Part shown: positions 50,482 to 63,600 of the stretch, piece after piece
How positions within the stretch are numbered: position 1 is the first letter of the stretch
How the letters are laid out: every line of letters begins with the position of its first letter
Source of the DNA: Rotaria sp. Silwood1
Lineage: Eukaryota; Rotifera; Eurotatoria; Philodinida; Philodinidae
Length of the DNA stretch: 64,000 bases
NCBI GenBank assembly: GCA_905250075.1
Contig: CAJNOP010000011.1
Span: 1,428,169 to 1,492,168, forward strand
Reading direction: 5' to 3'
Program-made: the position numbers and the translations under genes
Notes under the pieces: model-generated
What the model saw: only the letters and a program-made list of their open reading frames with translations
Database searches by the model: none
What the model was told of the DNA's origin: nothing

Positions 50482-51018
50482 AAGAATCTAAATATTGATT
50501 TTGAATAGAGAATTTTATTTCCAAAGATGAAAATGATGACTAGTTTTCCAAGGATAGAGTCTCTGATTAATCAAAACTTGAGTTTTTCATCTCTTCACAT
50601 GCACAGATAGAATTCTATTTGAATTATCTAGAATGATACTACACATAATTCTCTAATAAATATCTGCCAGTTGTCTACGATGGTTTTTGATTGAAAAACA
50701 TCAATGTTACGGTATGCAAAAAAAAATTATGGTTTCATACAAATTAGCAGAACAAATGACTTTTATGGTTTCTATAACATTGATCTGTATCCGTCAGAAA
50801 ACGTCGTAGACAGCTGAGAAACATTTATCAGAAAATTAGTTGCTCTATCATTTTGAGTATTTCAAATGAGATTCTATTTGCGATGTTGAAGACATGACAA
50901 GTTTAGGTTTTGATTTTTCAGAGAGTCTTTCCTGGGAAAATTAGCAATCATTTGTATCTTCGAAAAGTTCTTCTCCTTGAAAATAAAATTTTCTATAGAA
51001 ATCAATATTTAGGATTCG
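50482..51018. repeat. 537-bp imperfect palindrome
   Basis: Two arms of roughly 250 bp meet near 50750. Matching blocks, read inward left against right, include CTAAATATTGATTT against CTAAATATTGATTT, AGAATTTTATTTCC against AAAATTTTATTTTC, GAGTCTCTGATTAATCAAAA against GACTCTCTGAAAAATCAAAA, and GTTGTCTACGA against GCTGTCTACGA. Identity looks like 70-75%. It probably is an old foldback MITE beside a second one at 50008. Confidence 0.7.
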
Positions 51019-52308
51019 TATTCGTATTTACTACAATAGAAAAAAAAGTGAAAATAAACCTTGTCAAATAATTTTGGGAATCACTGTATATGTTAGACAA
51101 AGTTCAGATTTAAGAGTCAAAAATAAAAAAAAAAAAAGAATCGAAAAGTATGAGAACAAAGAACTGATTTTATATGTTTCCTATTTACGTTGTCTTAGCA
51201 AGTTCCGGTCAACAATAAAAAAAATGAAAAAATCTTTAAGCTTAGATTTAACTGACTCGTATTTTTCCTTGATGTTTATTTACTATTGAATTTGATCTAG
51301 TTAATAGATAATAATTACATTATGAATATAAAGTTCTATTGAGTTAAGTTTCAACTAAAAAAACAATCAAGGACATCTAAACTTACGTATTCTTTGTGTT
51401 AGAATAATAAAAATGTATCTTCTCTCAGAATTTGATGCTCAAAACAAAAAAACATGTTGATTTGTTTACACATCAAAAATGCTTTTGAACATCATTTTCC
51501 CATGTCGATGCCGAAGAAGTCATTCGTGCATATATTAGAATATGAAGTCATGAAAATGAATACTCTAGCTACTTAAAGATAACAAGTATATTTTATGTCC
51601 TTTAATAGAAATGAAAAAAGAGAATTTATTTTAAAATGAAAGAAAAATAATTCGTAGTTTTATGCCTAGTTACAATCAAAATCTGCCTAAAATTCAATTC
51701 CTCTCTTACATATATACATAAAATGGTAGAAAAACAATTAACAATAACATTTTGTTGGTTTTTTTAGTTGTATAATGTCACGCAATCAGGTCAAATCCAA
51801 ATAGTTATATTAGTAGTCGATGAAGGTTTCTATCTAATATGTTATACAGCAAAGCTTCTACAAAAACTTTCTCAGAACTACTTTTTCATCATGCTATTTT
51901 AAAGAGTACAAAATGCGGGTTCCCTGCATGTTCTATGACTTTCACTAAAAAGTTAAAATATCACAAAAAAAACGTGTTTATGATGCTTTTAACGTTTTGA
52001 TGGAAGGTCATGGAAAATGCGACAACCACTCATTTTATGCTATTTAAAATGGCATTGTTAAAAAAAAACAACTCCAGCAAAGTCTTTCGACACTTGAATA
52101 CTACCGGATCCGGTTTATTTTTAGAAACCTTGGTATAGAATTCCTTAAATAGAAAATTTCATTGGCTATTAAAATAACAATGTTATTCTTCTCATTGAAA
52201 ACGAAACGACTTTTTCATATTTTAGAAAACCAAAGAGACGTACCTCTATCGTATAATAATCAATATAAAAAAATGAAACGATGTTTACTCATCTATCAAC
52301 GAGATCGA

Positions 52309-52408
52309 NNNNNNNNNNNNNNNNNNNNNNNNNNNNNNNNNNNNNNNNNNNNNNNNNNNNNNNNNNNNNNNNNNNNNNNNNNNNNNNNNNNNNNNNNNNN
52401 NNNNNNNN
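52309..52408. other. Assembly gap (100 N)
   Basis: 100 N placeholder, ending directly on a telomere-like array, so the assembly probably broke in that repeat. Confidence 0.99.
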
Positions 52409-52453
52409 CACACCCACACCCACACCCACACCCACACACCCACACCCACACCC
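52409..52453 (-). repeat. Telomere-like (CCCACA)n array
   Basis: About seven units of CACACC/CCCACA, equivalent to TGTGGG on the minus strand, the hexamer reported for bdelloid rotifer telomeres. One unit is shortened by a CA step. The array begins at the edge of the gap, so its true length is unknown. It may be interstitial telomere sequence or part of a foldback element like that at 57666-58992. Confidence 0.75.
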
Positions 52454-52861
52454 TTAATATTTTGAATGAATTTCCAAAGTGTTGCTTAGATTAATTTTAC
52501 TTCAAATGATTTGTTTTCCTTATACAATTATGTTTTCCACGCAATTGGATTCTTGAACAAGACTATATTCTGACGGATCAATGAGCTAATGAATTAATTA
52601 GATATTCTTCTTTTTACAAATTTCCAACAACAAAATCAAAAATCTGGAAATCCGATTTTGTCCAGATTTCATTCACCGTTTTGTTTTACAGGTATCGATC
52701 TATATAAGGAACTTTCTACTTTCATATATCAAGTGAATTCTGCCATTTTGTATAACTAAGTTCTATATATTAGGAACAATCTACGTACAAGCATTGTTCA
52801 ATTTTAAGAAGGATCGTAGTATATACATTGTTAGATTCTAGGAATAATCCCAGTTGAAACA

Positions 52862-53350
52862 GTTGAAATCCTTTAGACTCTTGATGACATTCTGATGCAA
52901 TCTTTAGAAACTTTGATAACATCCTGGGGAAATCTGTTCAAAATGACGATTCAATCTTTGGAAAATCTTTAGAATTCTTGGGAAATCTTCAGAAATCTCG
53001 ACGAAATCCTTGAGAAATTTTTATAAATCTTGATGAAATCCTTAGGAAATCTTCAGAAATCTGGATGAAATCCTGGACAAGCATTTAGAAATCTTGATGA
53101 AATCCTTGGGAAATCTTCATAAATCTTGATGAAATCTTTGTGAAATCTTCAGAAATCTCGAGGAAATCCTTGAGAAATCTTTAGAAATCTGGATGAAATC
53201 CTGGGGAAATCTTCAGAAATCTCGTTGAAATGCTGGGGAAATCTTTAGAAATCTCGATGAAATCCTTGAGAAATCTTTAGAAATCTTGAGGAAAATTGGA
53301 TGAAATTGTCAGAAATCTCTAGTAAATCTTTGGAAATTTTGAGAATGCTA
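52862..53350. repeat. Degenerate 32-bp minisatellite
   Basis: About 14 tandem units of 30-34 bp built around GAAATCTTCAGAAATCTC and GATGAAATCCTTGG. Each unit contains three AAATC cores about 11 bp apart, so the 32-bp unit itself looks like a tripled shorter repeat. Outer units are more diverged. No coding sense. Confidence 0.85.
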
Positions 53351-53419
53351 GAATGAAATCTGTGTGAAATGTTGATTGAATCCTTGTGCAATCGAAACAG
53401 ATTCAGCCAACTTCTGATG

Positions 53420-53690
53420 AAATCCGACTGTATTCTGTCGGAGCCTTACGTTATCAGGCGTTTCTCTGTGAAAGGATCCTGGTGGTTACGGCATTATCTG
53501 ACAAACAGTTCCAACAGGATCCGATCGGATCCTTTCCGACGTAATCCGGTCCGGAATCCGTTAGTTAGGAATCCTGTGAAATACGGTTGGGTTCCGATCA
53601 GATTTAGTTGGGAACCCGACGAATTCCGGTGTGATTCGACATCAGATCCGATAGTTTCCGGTAGGATCTACAGGTCGGATTGAATCACCT
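53420..53690. repeat. GATCC/CCGGAATCCG-rich degenerate tract
   Basis: It follows the minisatellite and is more GC-rich than its surroundings. It consists of irregular ATCCG, GGATCC, TCCGGT and GGAATCC words on both strands (for example GGATCCGATCGGATCC near 53518). It may be a diverged extension of the AAATCC minisatellite. The open frame across it translates to repeated Arg-Asn-Pro and is very likely not a gene. Confidence 0.55.
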
Positions 53691-54606
53691 GGGTAAATAA
53701 AATAAAATGATTGAAGAACCACTTTTTTGATGAAAAAAAATTCCGTCCTTAAAGGGTTAATCTCTTGGTAGATTTGTCATTGATGTTCGTATCTTTTTGA
53801 AAATATAATATAAATTATTCGATTCATCTCAAAGAGAACATTAATAATTTTTGACTTAAGATGTTTAATGTGACTTTATTTTATAATCTCTTGTCTAAAT
53901 CCGTTGGCTCACTTTATCTATACAGCGTTTGTTTCTATAATAGAATTTTTTTAAAAGTTATTTGTGCATTTCAAGCTCAACTAAATTCTTATGTCTACTA
54001 TCACATTATTATGAAGAAGGCAAATTATGAATTAACATATCAAAACTTTGCTATGATAATAACATTTGAAGAATGATGAAATAGTGTAGAATTAAAAATG
54101 TCTATATAGGTTGCCATTATGCATAGAAATTTTTCTCGAACCTCCTATGACATGTTTTAGTGTTGACATTATGAATTTTTATGTCCTAAAGTAGAATAGT
54201 GACAGATCTTTCTTCGTTTTATGTTTCTATACTACATTAGTTTAATCTAATCCAAATGGCAATGTGAAAATCTGCTTGTTTCAGTCAATTCTAATTTTAT
54301 ATTATAATGTTATCGTCGTCGTTCAAACATCGTCAATCTATTTATCAACGTTCGTATACTCAATTCTAACATATCACTACATGATTGATAGTCAAAAATT
54401 TCAACAGTACAGAGTTAAAATGTGTTATTTAATAAAAAGATTATTTTTATTTCACTCTTGATTTGATTACGTTAAAGATAATGTTAGTTGAACATGTGTT
54501 AAATATAAGAGTAATATTCTATATGGTTTTCAAGCTACTTGTGTTCTATGAATTAGGAAAAAAAAGCAAAAGAAATGTTTGTTATGAGAATAGTCAAAGA
54601 TGAAAT

Positions 54607-57600
54607 TCAATCGAATGCGATCAATTCCATTTCTATTAATGGATAGTCGACTTTGTAGAACTCGTCTTGAGCGACATTTAGTATAACTGCTTGAGATTGA
54701 ACATTTTCTGTTATTCGACCTGAGCCAATACGATTAAGCGATGGAGACTGAGTCTGAACTAGAAAAAGTGCATTGTTTTCGGTTTCGAAATTGTTGCTGT
54801 GTCCATATTTCTGATCGTCTATTGTCAGAGTTAGATTGTTGTTGGGAGCATTCTCTAGACGACGATGAGCATTCATTTGCTTATGCTTATGATGGAGCCA
54901 AACGATGCCAATTATTAGTAACAAACTACTGGCAAGACCAACGACGAGACCAACAATGAGGCCGATGTTTGCTGATTGATTGTCTGAACTAATACCCGAA
55001 CTACTATCAGGTGATGATGAAACTGAGTAGGACCGACCATTGATATTGACTGAAATAAGATTCAAACCAGGCACAGCATTAGGTTTTTTTAGGAGGATTG
55101 TAACTGCTTGTGAAATAATTGTAGGCAGTGCACTAACTTGAAACAATGCGGTAACACTACCTATAAGGATATAAAATTGAGCTCTATGATATTACGAAAT
55201 CTCTTATTTTTCAAACCATTCAATAGAGTAATATCACTGACAAGTGGCATACCACAACTGATGAAATAATTATAAATCATTGCTCGTTTGATTTCAAGTT
55301 GATTTGAAGCATTGAGCGCATCGTAGTTGCCCGCAAATGTAACATTGCTCAATAATTGATCCGAATCCGTAACAAGATTATCTTTGAAAATGCATGATGA
55401 TCAATGGAAATCAAATTCTGTCATTATACTTACCATCACTATTTTTAACAAGAATACCATTTGATACCATTTGAATAGTGTGCTTATTGTCCGATGAAAC
55501 CAAACGAATGTTCAATATATACATGCCAGTAGCATTAATGCTTAGATCAGTGACAGTGACTGTCAAAGATCGAAACCAATAACAAAAAATTCAATTCGAT
55601 TCAGATAGTTATTAAAGAAAAATACCATGTATTTTTACATACTATCTATTTTTTTTTCAATAATGTTCTCTCCTAACAATGACATTACCTATCGATGGCA
55701 TTATTAAAAATATCGTTTTTATATTTAACTATATGATTACTTCGAAAAAAATTAACTGTCATCAGAATAATTTCCCAAAAAAAACGCTGTTTCCCTGCAT
55801 TTAAAACATGACAATTGTAGTAATATTTTTGATCAATACATTTAAAATAATTAAAATCAGACAATTCATTTCATAGATAGTTGTTTTACTTCATATCAAT
55901 AAAAGTGATGAATCTATAAATTAATTTACTACAATTCATGGAGATATACGTGTTGAAATTCTCTTTTGTACAATACAGAATAAGATATATTTCGATTTTT
56001 TATAACTCTTCACTGGTATGAGATGAAGTAGACAATGAAATATTATGAAGCTCGATATATTATAGCATAACTTTTTTTTGTGAGCAGTTATCTTTTGTAT
56101 GAACCAATTGATTAAAGTTTTGCTTTACTAAAAGTATTGGCTATACGATGGAAAAGATAAAGAAGTTACTATGAAAGAAATATGACTGAAATGATTCGAT
56201 TCGATGTGATTTACTTTTCAGAAGGTTGTATTTAATTCAGTTACTTTGTCTGGTGACTTTACCTGCTGTAAGATTGACAATAGTTGTTGATATATTTTGT
56301 GCGATCAGTGAACCATGACTATTGAAATTTGGTAAATTATAGAGTGTAACATTTGTCCACCAAGTCCAGTTGTCCCATTTGATTTGTCCAAGTTGAAGAC
56401 CAGTGATATTATCGACTGGCACAACCGATATGTCGAATGTATCATTGACATTAACGACATAGATATTGTTCACTTGTTGACCACCTAGAATCGCTTCTGT
56501 TACAGTAACTGGATCTGTCTGAACGGTTAGATTGGCCGTTGTAAAAAATGAACTATTCAATAAAAAATGAAAAAATTTTCATGTAAATATATGGTATCGT
56601 TTGAATACCTGTTGATACCATTCGGTTGAATGAAGGTAAATTGAACTTGATAGGAACCAAGATTTGGTAAACTAAATGATTGGAATTGTGCTTGTCCATT
56701 TGAATAATTGGCAATGCCACCGTACAGGATTTGACTTGACTGACCAATAACAGTACCCTGTACTTGCCATGGTTGATCATTGGTACCTAACTTTTGAATA
56801 ACGTTGCCCTCTGCATCATAAGCAACGATTACTGGTTGAATAGTGCACGGACTTTGCTGTCGACAGCTGGTTGGTGGTATTAAGAGAAGAGTTCTATTGA
56901 TAATACCCAAAGGTGTAGACACATTATCAAATGGCTCTTGTGCATCTAAACTCACAGGAATAATGTCACCCGTTAAATTGAGAGCTTTCCAAGCAATTTG
57001 TAATTGACCAGTTTGATAACGATTGATGATATTTGCAGCAATATTCGACAGAAGTTCACCAAGAACTCCACCAGTTGATGTCGAACTGGTTCGTGGTTCA
57101 TCACGTAGTTCAATATTTAGTCGAATGGATGACACTTGACGACGTAAACGTCTAATGTGATAAGACAAGATATTCAAAAAAAAAGGAGTAATGGCAAATT
57201 GTAATATTATGAACGATTGATAAAGAATGGAACAGTTCGTTTTATAGAAAGCACAAAATAAATTTCAGAGGTTAAACTTGAAATTAAGTTAATAGCGAAA
57301 TTTCCTCTTGAGAAATCTATCAATATTGATTTTCAAATACATGCCTCTTGTAGACAGACAACTGACCAGATAGATAACTGTTTGATCTCTCCTAGCTAGG
57401 ATCTCGTATTTTTTGCAGTTATCAATTGATTTCTTGTAGAATATGCTCATCAATAACTCATGGTGTCTATCGTTTATGAGTAAAAAAAAGTTAAAACTAT
57501 CGCAAATCATATCAGTTTTTTTTACAAAAGTGAGACTTGCTCAATCAAAGATTTATTGTCACTATATCTGACGCCGATTTTTATTTTTGCTTCAACGATT

Positions 57601-60600
57601 TTCTCTTCAAATATTACTTTTCAAATTCTGAAACAAAATATCAAGAAAGGCATATTTGAAATTACGGGAGCATTTCAACTCGTCACGATTTTTGTTTTCT
57701 GGCTTTCGTAACGAATTGACAGTACGAAAGCCCGTAACAGAGCTTTCGTAACGGCAGAATCAGACCTTTCGTAACAAAATTCCATGGGTTTCGTAACGAA
57801 TTTTACAGGGTGATCGTAACTAGTGGTTTGATATGTGCTATTTTAGAAAATGATGCCATCAATTACAGACCTTTCGTAAAGAATTTTTCAGGGTTATCGT
57901 AACTTCTCATTCAGGGCTTTCGTAATGCACTTAGCTTAAAAGTACGAGCGACAATACAGGGCTGTCGTAACGAAAAGTACAGGGCTAGCGTAACCGTTAG
58001 GGTGTGGGTGTGGGTGTGATTGTTTGTGTGATTCCCAAGTGAGCTAAAAAAGACGTGTGAGGGGTGCGCCGAGCCCTCGATCCATCGGAAAATGGCAAAC
58101 CCAGGGGTCGATTTGAAATTTCGATGGGTCCAAGGCTAGATGGTGAGTAACTTGATAGTTAGCAGAAGCATAGGATCGAAGTTTTCGTAATATGTATCGT
58201 GGTGCTATCTGGGGCACGAGGTCTGCCTATCGGAATTTCAAATCGACCCCTGGGTTTGCCATTTTCCGGTGGGTCGAGGGCTCGGCGATGGATATCTTAG
58301 AAGACATCGACGGTGGAAAATCGAGGGGTCGAAATGCCTATCGGATGGTCGGTTGGGTTGTTGGTGTCATTTTCTTTTTGTAGACGTCCACATCCACACC
58401 CCAACGCCCATCCCCACGCACCTACACCCACACCCACACCCACCCACACCCTTGCTTGATTAAGTAAAGTAAGCAAAATAAGTTGAAAATCTTAATCTTC
58501 AACAAATCTTTTCTTCTTATTTCGAGACCAGACGATTGGTTACGACAGCCCTGATATTTCATTATGATACCCCTGTACATCTAACTCACATACACTCTGC
58601 TTTTCCGGTACGACAACCCTGTATGAACAGTTACGTCTTCCCTATAAAATTCGTTACGACAGCCCTGATTTGACAGCCTACATCTCCTTTGAAATATAGC
58701 ATGAGAAAGACTATTTTAGCCGTTACGAAAGCCCTGTACAATTCGTTACGAAACCCGTGTAATTTCTATTCGTAAATGACGTACGACTAACATATATTTC
58801 ATTACGAAAACCCTGTTGCTTCGTTGTGAAAGCTCTGCAACCGTTACGAACTCCCTGTATTAATCGTTACGATCGCCCTGTAAATTTCGTTACGACATCC
58901 CTGCATTTTTGAATATGTCTATTTTTGGTGTTACGAAAGGTGTGATTTTTGCAATTTGTTCAACTCGTCACGTGACGAGTTGAAACGCTCTCGAAATTAC
59001 AGCGAAACCCATATCAATCGTTTCCAAGTATTCTCTTTATGAATATCGAACTTGGAAAATTGACTAACTGTCACTACTTTTGATGTTTTTTTGTTTTTGA
59101 ATATAAAGTTTAACAAAAACAAAGTCGATAGTTTTGTAGAGAAAGAACGAAATTTCCGATCGAATCAGTTTACAAATAGCAAATTTGAATTGCATATTCG
59201 ATATTCAAAAACAAAGGCAAATTATCTCATCCTTTCTAGATCACTTGTGTATCATAGACTTTCGAACACTATCAATTAGTGTTGACTGTTTCTTTGATCA
59301 GTACAATACTTACATTTGATTCGAAGCTGATATAATACTAACACGTCGAATTTTATTGGGACTGATGTTGAAGAGAGCAGCTAAATTGGCGCGAATGTCA
59401 CCAGTGTAAAACATGGCTGGATCCATTGGTGGTAGTCCAAAGTTGAGAATAAGCAGTGGTGACATTTTTAATTCAATCATCGTACTGCCATATAGGACGA
59501 AATAGGCTAATTGATAGGTTCTATTTATCGGCAAAGAAGAGATATCATTGATTTAATGACGAAAAATTTTGACATACAGATCTTATTAATTCTAATGATG
59601 TTTCTATCATATTTTTAGAAGAAAATTTTAGGATAGAGTCGTAAAATCTGTTATAAGCTAGAACGTTTTTCTTCATTTAAACGATACTTTCAAAATATAT
59701 GTATCAATGTTGAGTGATGAAGACGCTTTTGAGATTTTTTTGTTGATTAATCTGGTCTGATAAATTAGAAGATTTAGTTGGAAACTTATAAGTCTTATTA
59801 GTTATTTGCTGTAGAGTTCTATCGTCATAAACAATTCCTAGAAGTACTTCTCTTGTTTAACTGCCACAAAATGTGTCGAGTTTGATTTGATTCAAAATAT
59901 AAAAAGTAATACAGGTACCAATTAATAATCTAACTCAAGGTTTAGAATGAATCTTACTATTTCGAAAAATCACATAAAACCTCCTATTGTCTTGAGAGCT
60001 TCAGAGATTTTTTTAACAGAAAACCTTAAATAATTTTGATTAAACGACAATATATTAGATGTAAGTGCATATCTGCAAAAATAAATCAATGTGGAGTTCC
60101 GAACAAATTATAGGAAATCTATTAAAACCAAAATACTCTCACCAAACACGTGGATGCAAACGCATATATTCTGCATCTCTGATTTTGAAAGACAATATTT
60201 TAATTGAAACTACACTCCAATGAAAAGTGTAGACATATATTGGCATGACCTTTAAAATTTCTAGGGAATGATTTGAAACTAAGCAATTTTTGTTTAAAAA
60301 ACTATCTGTCTAAAAAGTATAAATTGTTCAGATCTATTTGTAAATATTGTTAATAAACGGACAACGAATACTATGAATGTAATAATGATGAAGGATTATT
60401 GTTCAACCTAAGAATGATGAGAAGAAATGCTGCACATAATTTCGATATATACATGGATTGTCTCTGACATAGTATTGTTTGACTTGATAGTCATTATATG
60501 CCGTCGTCATTGAATGGCATCATTGAAATTAATACAAACCTGTCAAAATAATTCGCTCCGGGTGGTGATGAAAACGTAATATTGTTTGGTTGATCAAGAA

Positions 60601-63600
60601 GTTTCAGAACAGTTGAATTTGGATCCCGGTTAATTGGTGACGTGTAAACGGTATTAGCATAAACATCAATCTGCTGTAATGAATTGTAGTACAAAGCCAA
60701 AATGCATTTAATTGTTGAATCAGCATTAATAAGTCGAAAACGTATACGCTTCGGTGGAGTACTTGTTAGATAGATCTGATATACTTGTTCTGATTTAACA
60801 ATGGCCATGAATGTTGAAATGCGTCGCCGACATGCATATCCATTACAAACAAGATGATTGCTAGGCCCGTTGATCAAATCAATATAGCCATTATTGGACA
60901 TGATAGCAACAGGCGAAAGACGTCGTGTTTCAGTATCTGAATCCATACTCTCAATAATCAACATACGATAATCAGTGTCATAATTACATTGATACATTCC
61001 CCACGATGAATGAAGAATGCAAGAATTACTACGACTGATACCCCGATATGGATAAATAGAGCTTATATTGATTCTGTTGCCACTCAAGTTAGTCATTGCT
61101 ACCATAGGAATACGAAAGTCGCCAATGCCATGCCGTTGATTACCTGCAGAAGGATATGTCATAGAAAGTTGCGGAAGAAGATATATTGATTATTTACCCC
61201 AGAGAGACTCAGCTTGAGAAAAGACACTCGACGATTGTCCAAAGAGTGTTCCATCAGTGTCGACGATTAAATTCTTTTTGAGACCATCACAATCCATATC
61301 TTAATTTACAATGAAGTGACAATAAAAATCGATCATTCAAATCGACTTACCACCACATTGACTCGGATTAACTGCACCCAAATTGGGTTGCCCATTGAAA
61401 ATCCGATTTGTTTCAGATATATTATAGACAAACATTAAACTTGTTGTAATAGGAAACTGTCCATCATCATTGCTTTGCGATACTTGAATGGCTGTATCAT
61501 GTCGATTACAAATATCGTTGAAGAAAGCAAGAATAACGTTCCTAATCAGCATTGAACCATCAACTAGAACAATAAAGAACGTTAATTGACGAATAATCTA
61601 ACATTTTCTGTATTCACTCACGACAAGGATAGTTTCCAATTCGGTTCCAGGAACGAATTGGCATGCCATTATAGGTTGAAATAGTTGGGAAAACGATACC
61701 AAATCGATTACCATCACCATTGTTAGCTAATATTCCCGATACAGTTGGTACAGCCATTTGAGCGAATTGAATATTACTCGAATTTAAATTGATCACATCA
61801 CTACAATCATTTGGTGTTATCGAACCAATAACCATTGAATTTTGGATGTTAACTCGACTTTGAATAATTATATGCGTTAGAGCTAGAAAAATGTAGGATA
61901 AAATAGCACAAAGAATGAAAATTGTTGAAAAATTCTTACGCGATGGTCCAACAATGTACGTAAAAATGCCAACCCGGCTATCGATTGATTTACACGAGTC
62001 GATAGTGATATTGCGAGGTGTATTAATATAAAAACCATAATACCATGCTTTATAAATGCTATTTATTTTTCATAAAGTGAAAAAAGTCAATTTTTGATAT
62101 TTCAAGTTATGTTTGAGAATCTGTTTTTTTTTCTCGCTACTAGTTTACATGTCTTTAATGACTTCTTACATTATATGGAAGAGTTAGAAATATGGTATAC
62201 TCTGAATGAGAAATCCACGGAATTACAAAAATGTGAAACTGATACAAACTAATGCACTAAAATTCTAGGAAGATTCTTCTACGTAATCTGAAACAAACTG
62301 GAAAAAAAATCTTGTTGTTCTTCCGAGTCCGATGAGATTCATGCAAAAACAATGAACTGACGAAATAATTTTTAATATTACTAGATTGATAGAACTTTTA
62401 TGTTGGTGTCTTTATTAAGATCTCATCAGCGCTAATGGTATGTTGCCAGTTGAACGATGAATAATTTTTTCTTGGTAAATTTCGTGAACCTTTATAGAAT
62501 CAATATTGATATTCCGATTTCTTATAGAAACAAGTGAGTCAAAAAATTCATTAGTAGAAGAATTTTCGTTGAGTTATTCTATCAATAATCTGTGCTCGAT
62601 AAAGTTATATATAGGACACTTGTGCGAAAATGTCTAAATCGTTTCTCATACTCACGTGAATCCTTTAATAATAACGCATTCTAGAACGAACAACCAAAAA
62701 ACAAATATGCGGTATTAAAATGATATTCGAATAGTATACTTCGGTCATACGAAAAGCCTTTATCCAATGGCCAAAGACTGACGCCAGACATTGCCGAATG
62801 AGCTTCATTATTCGAATAAGTATTGTATATATATCCAGGAATGTATGCACTCGGACATGCTTCACCTTGAATTCGATAAGCCGATCGTTCAACTCCAGAT
62901 ACAAGATTATTCTTTAGAAACAAACCAAATAATTTTAAATATCGAAAAGGAACTTTGTTGTACACCATACCTGCATTATCACACTGATGGCATCACGAGA
63001 CATAATGGCCCCATCATAATTGATATTGTACTCAGCGATTGACGATGATTGAGCCGTGCCCGACCAATAGACAGTTGTTACAAGGTTATTTCGAACAATG
63101 TTATTCTTTCCGGTAACTGCAATACCTGTTCGATATGTATTATAAATAACATTGTTTGTAATAGGTACACCGTTCGTACTCAGCATGCCAATTCTGTCAA
63201 AGAGAAATTTTTTCAAGGAAACAAATTTATCCTATTTATAACTTACGCAGCATTAAATCCACCATCGAATGAACAAGCATCGATGTAAGTAGGCCGTTGT
63301 GAATTCCAATCATTTAGATTATTCATGTATATAGATGATCGTTGATCACTATTAGTTGTATCATCAAATTGTGCGAAACCAATGAACTGTATATTCGAAA
63401 GTCGAGCATAGCCCTTGTAGTATGTATTTTCCCACTGGTTCGTGTCCGAATACCAGATAACTGTCGAATATTGTGTGATGAAAATTCGAAAGCCAGATAG
63501 ATTAGGTGATGGACTTTGATTGATAACACGCACATTATGCGTCAATAGACCGACTGCAGCAGCTATGTTGACTGTCTGACCATTTGGAAATGTATGTTGT

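Larger units (their letters stand above)
49999..54606. other. Repeat-dominated intergenic region
   Basis: No intact gene. It holds, in order, two palindromic elements (50008-51018), AT-rich unique DNA, a scaffold gap with a telomere-like array, a 32-bp minisatellite and a GATCC-rich tract, then AT-rich DNA downstream of the PKHD1L1-like gene. Confidence 0.6.
57666..58992. mobile_element. 1327-bp palindromic TIR element with telomere-like arms
   Basis: It lies in an intron of the PKHD1L1-like gene. Read inward, the ends are GGGAGCATTTCAACTCGTCA and GAGAGCGTTTCAACTCGTCA, flanked by a perfect 8-bp target duplication GAAATTAC (57658-57665 and 58993-59000). The right end has a second inverted copy abutting it, giving a perfect 26-bp palindrome at 58959-58984. 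Inside, about a dozen copies of a CAGGGCTTTCGTAACG-like motif fill the left arm (57700-57995), and about a dozen inverse copies (CGTTACGAAAGCCCTG) fill the right (58540-58940). Next inward are telomere-like runs, GGTGTG repeats on the left and CACACC on the right, then a third inverted pair (58068-58120 and 58231-58286). It has no transposase. The superfamily is unclear; an 8-bp duplication fits hAT, P or Merlin types. Confidence 0.85.

Noticed and set aside
53369-53683. 104-codon plus-strand ORF
   Set aside because: It is the translation of the degenerate GATCC/AAATCC repeat tract (Arg-Asn-Pro runs), not a gene.
60133-60178. Possible extra exon (minus) in the PKHD1L1-like gene, reading RDAEYMRLHPRV
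   Set aside because: Its donor phase does not join the next exon without a stop, while direct FDR|TYQ joining keeps frame and matches the family.
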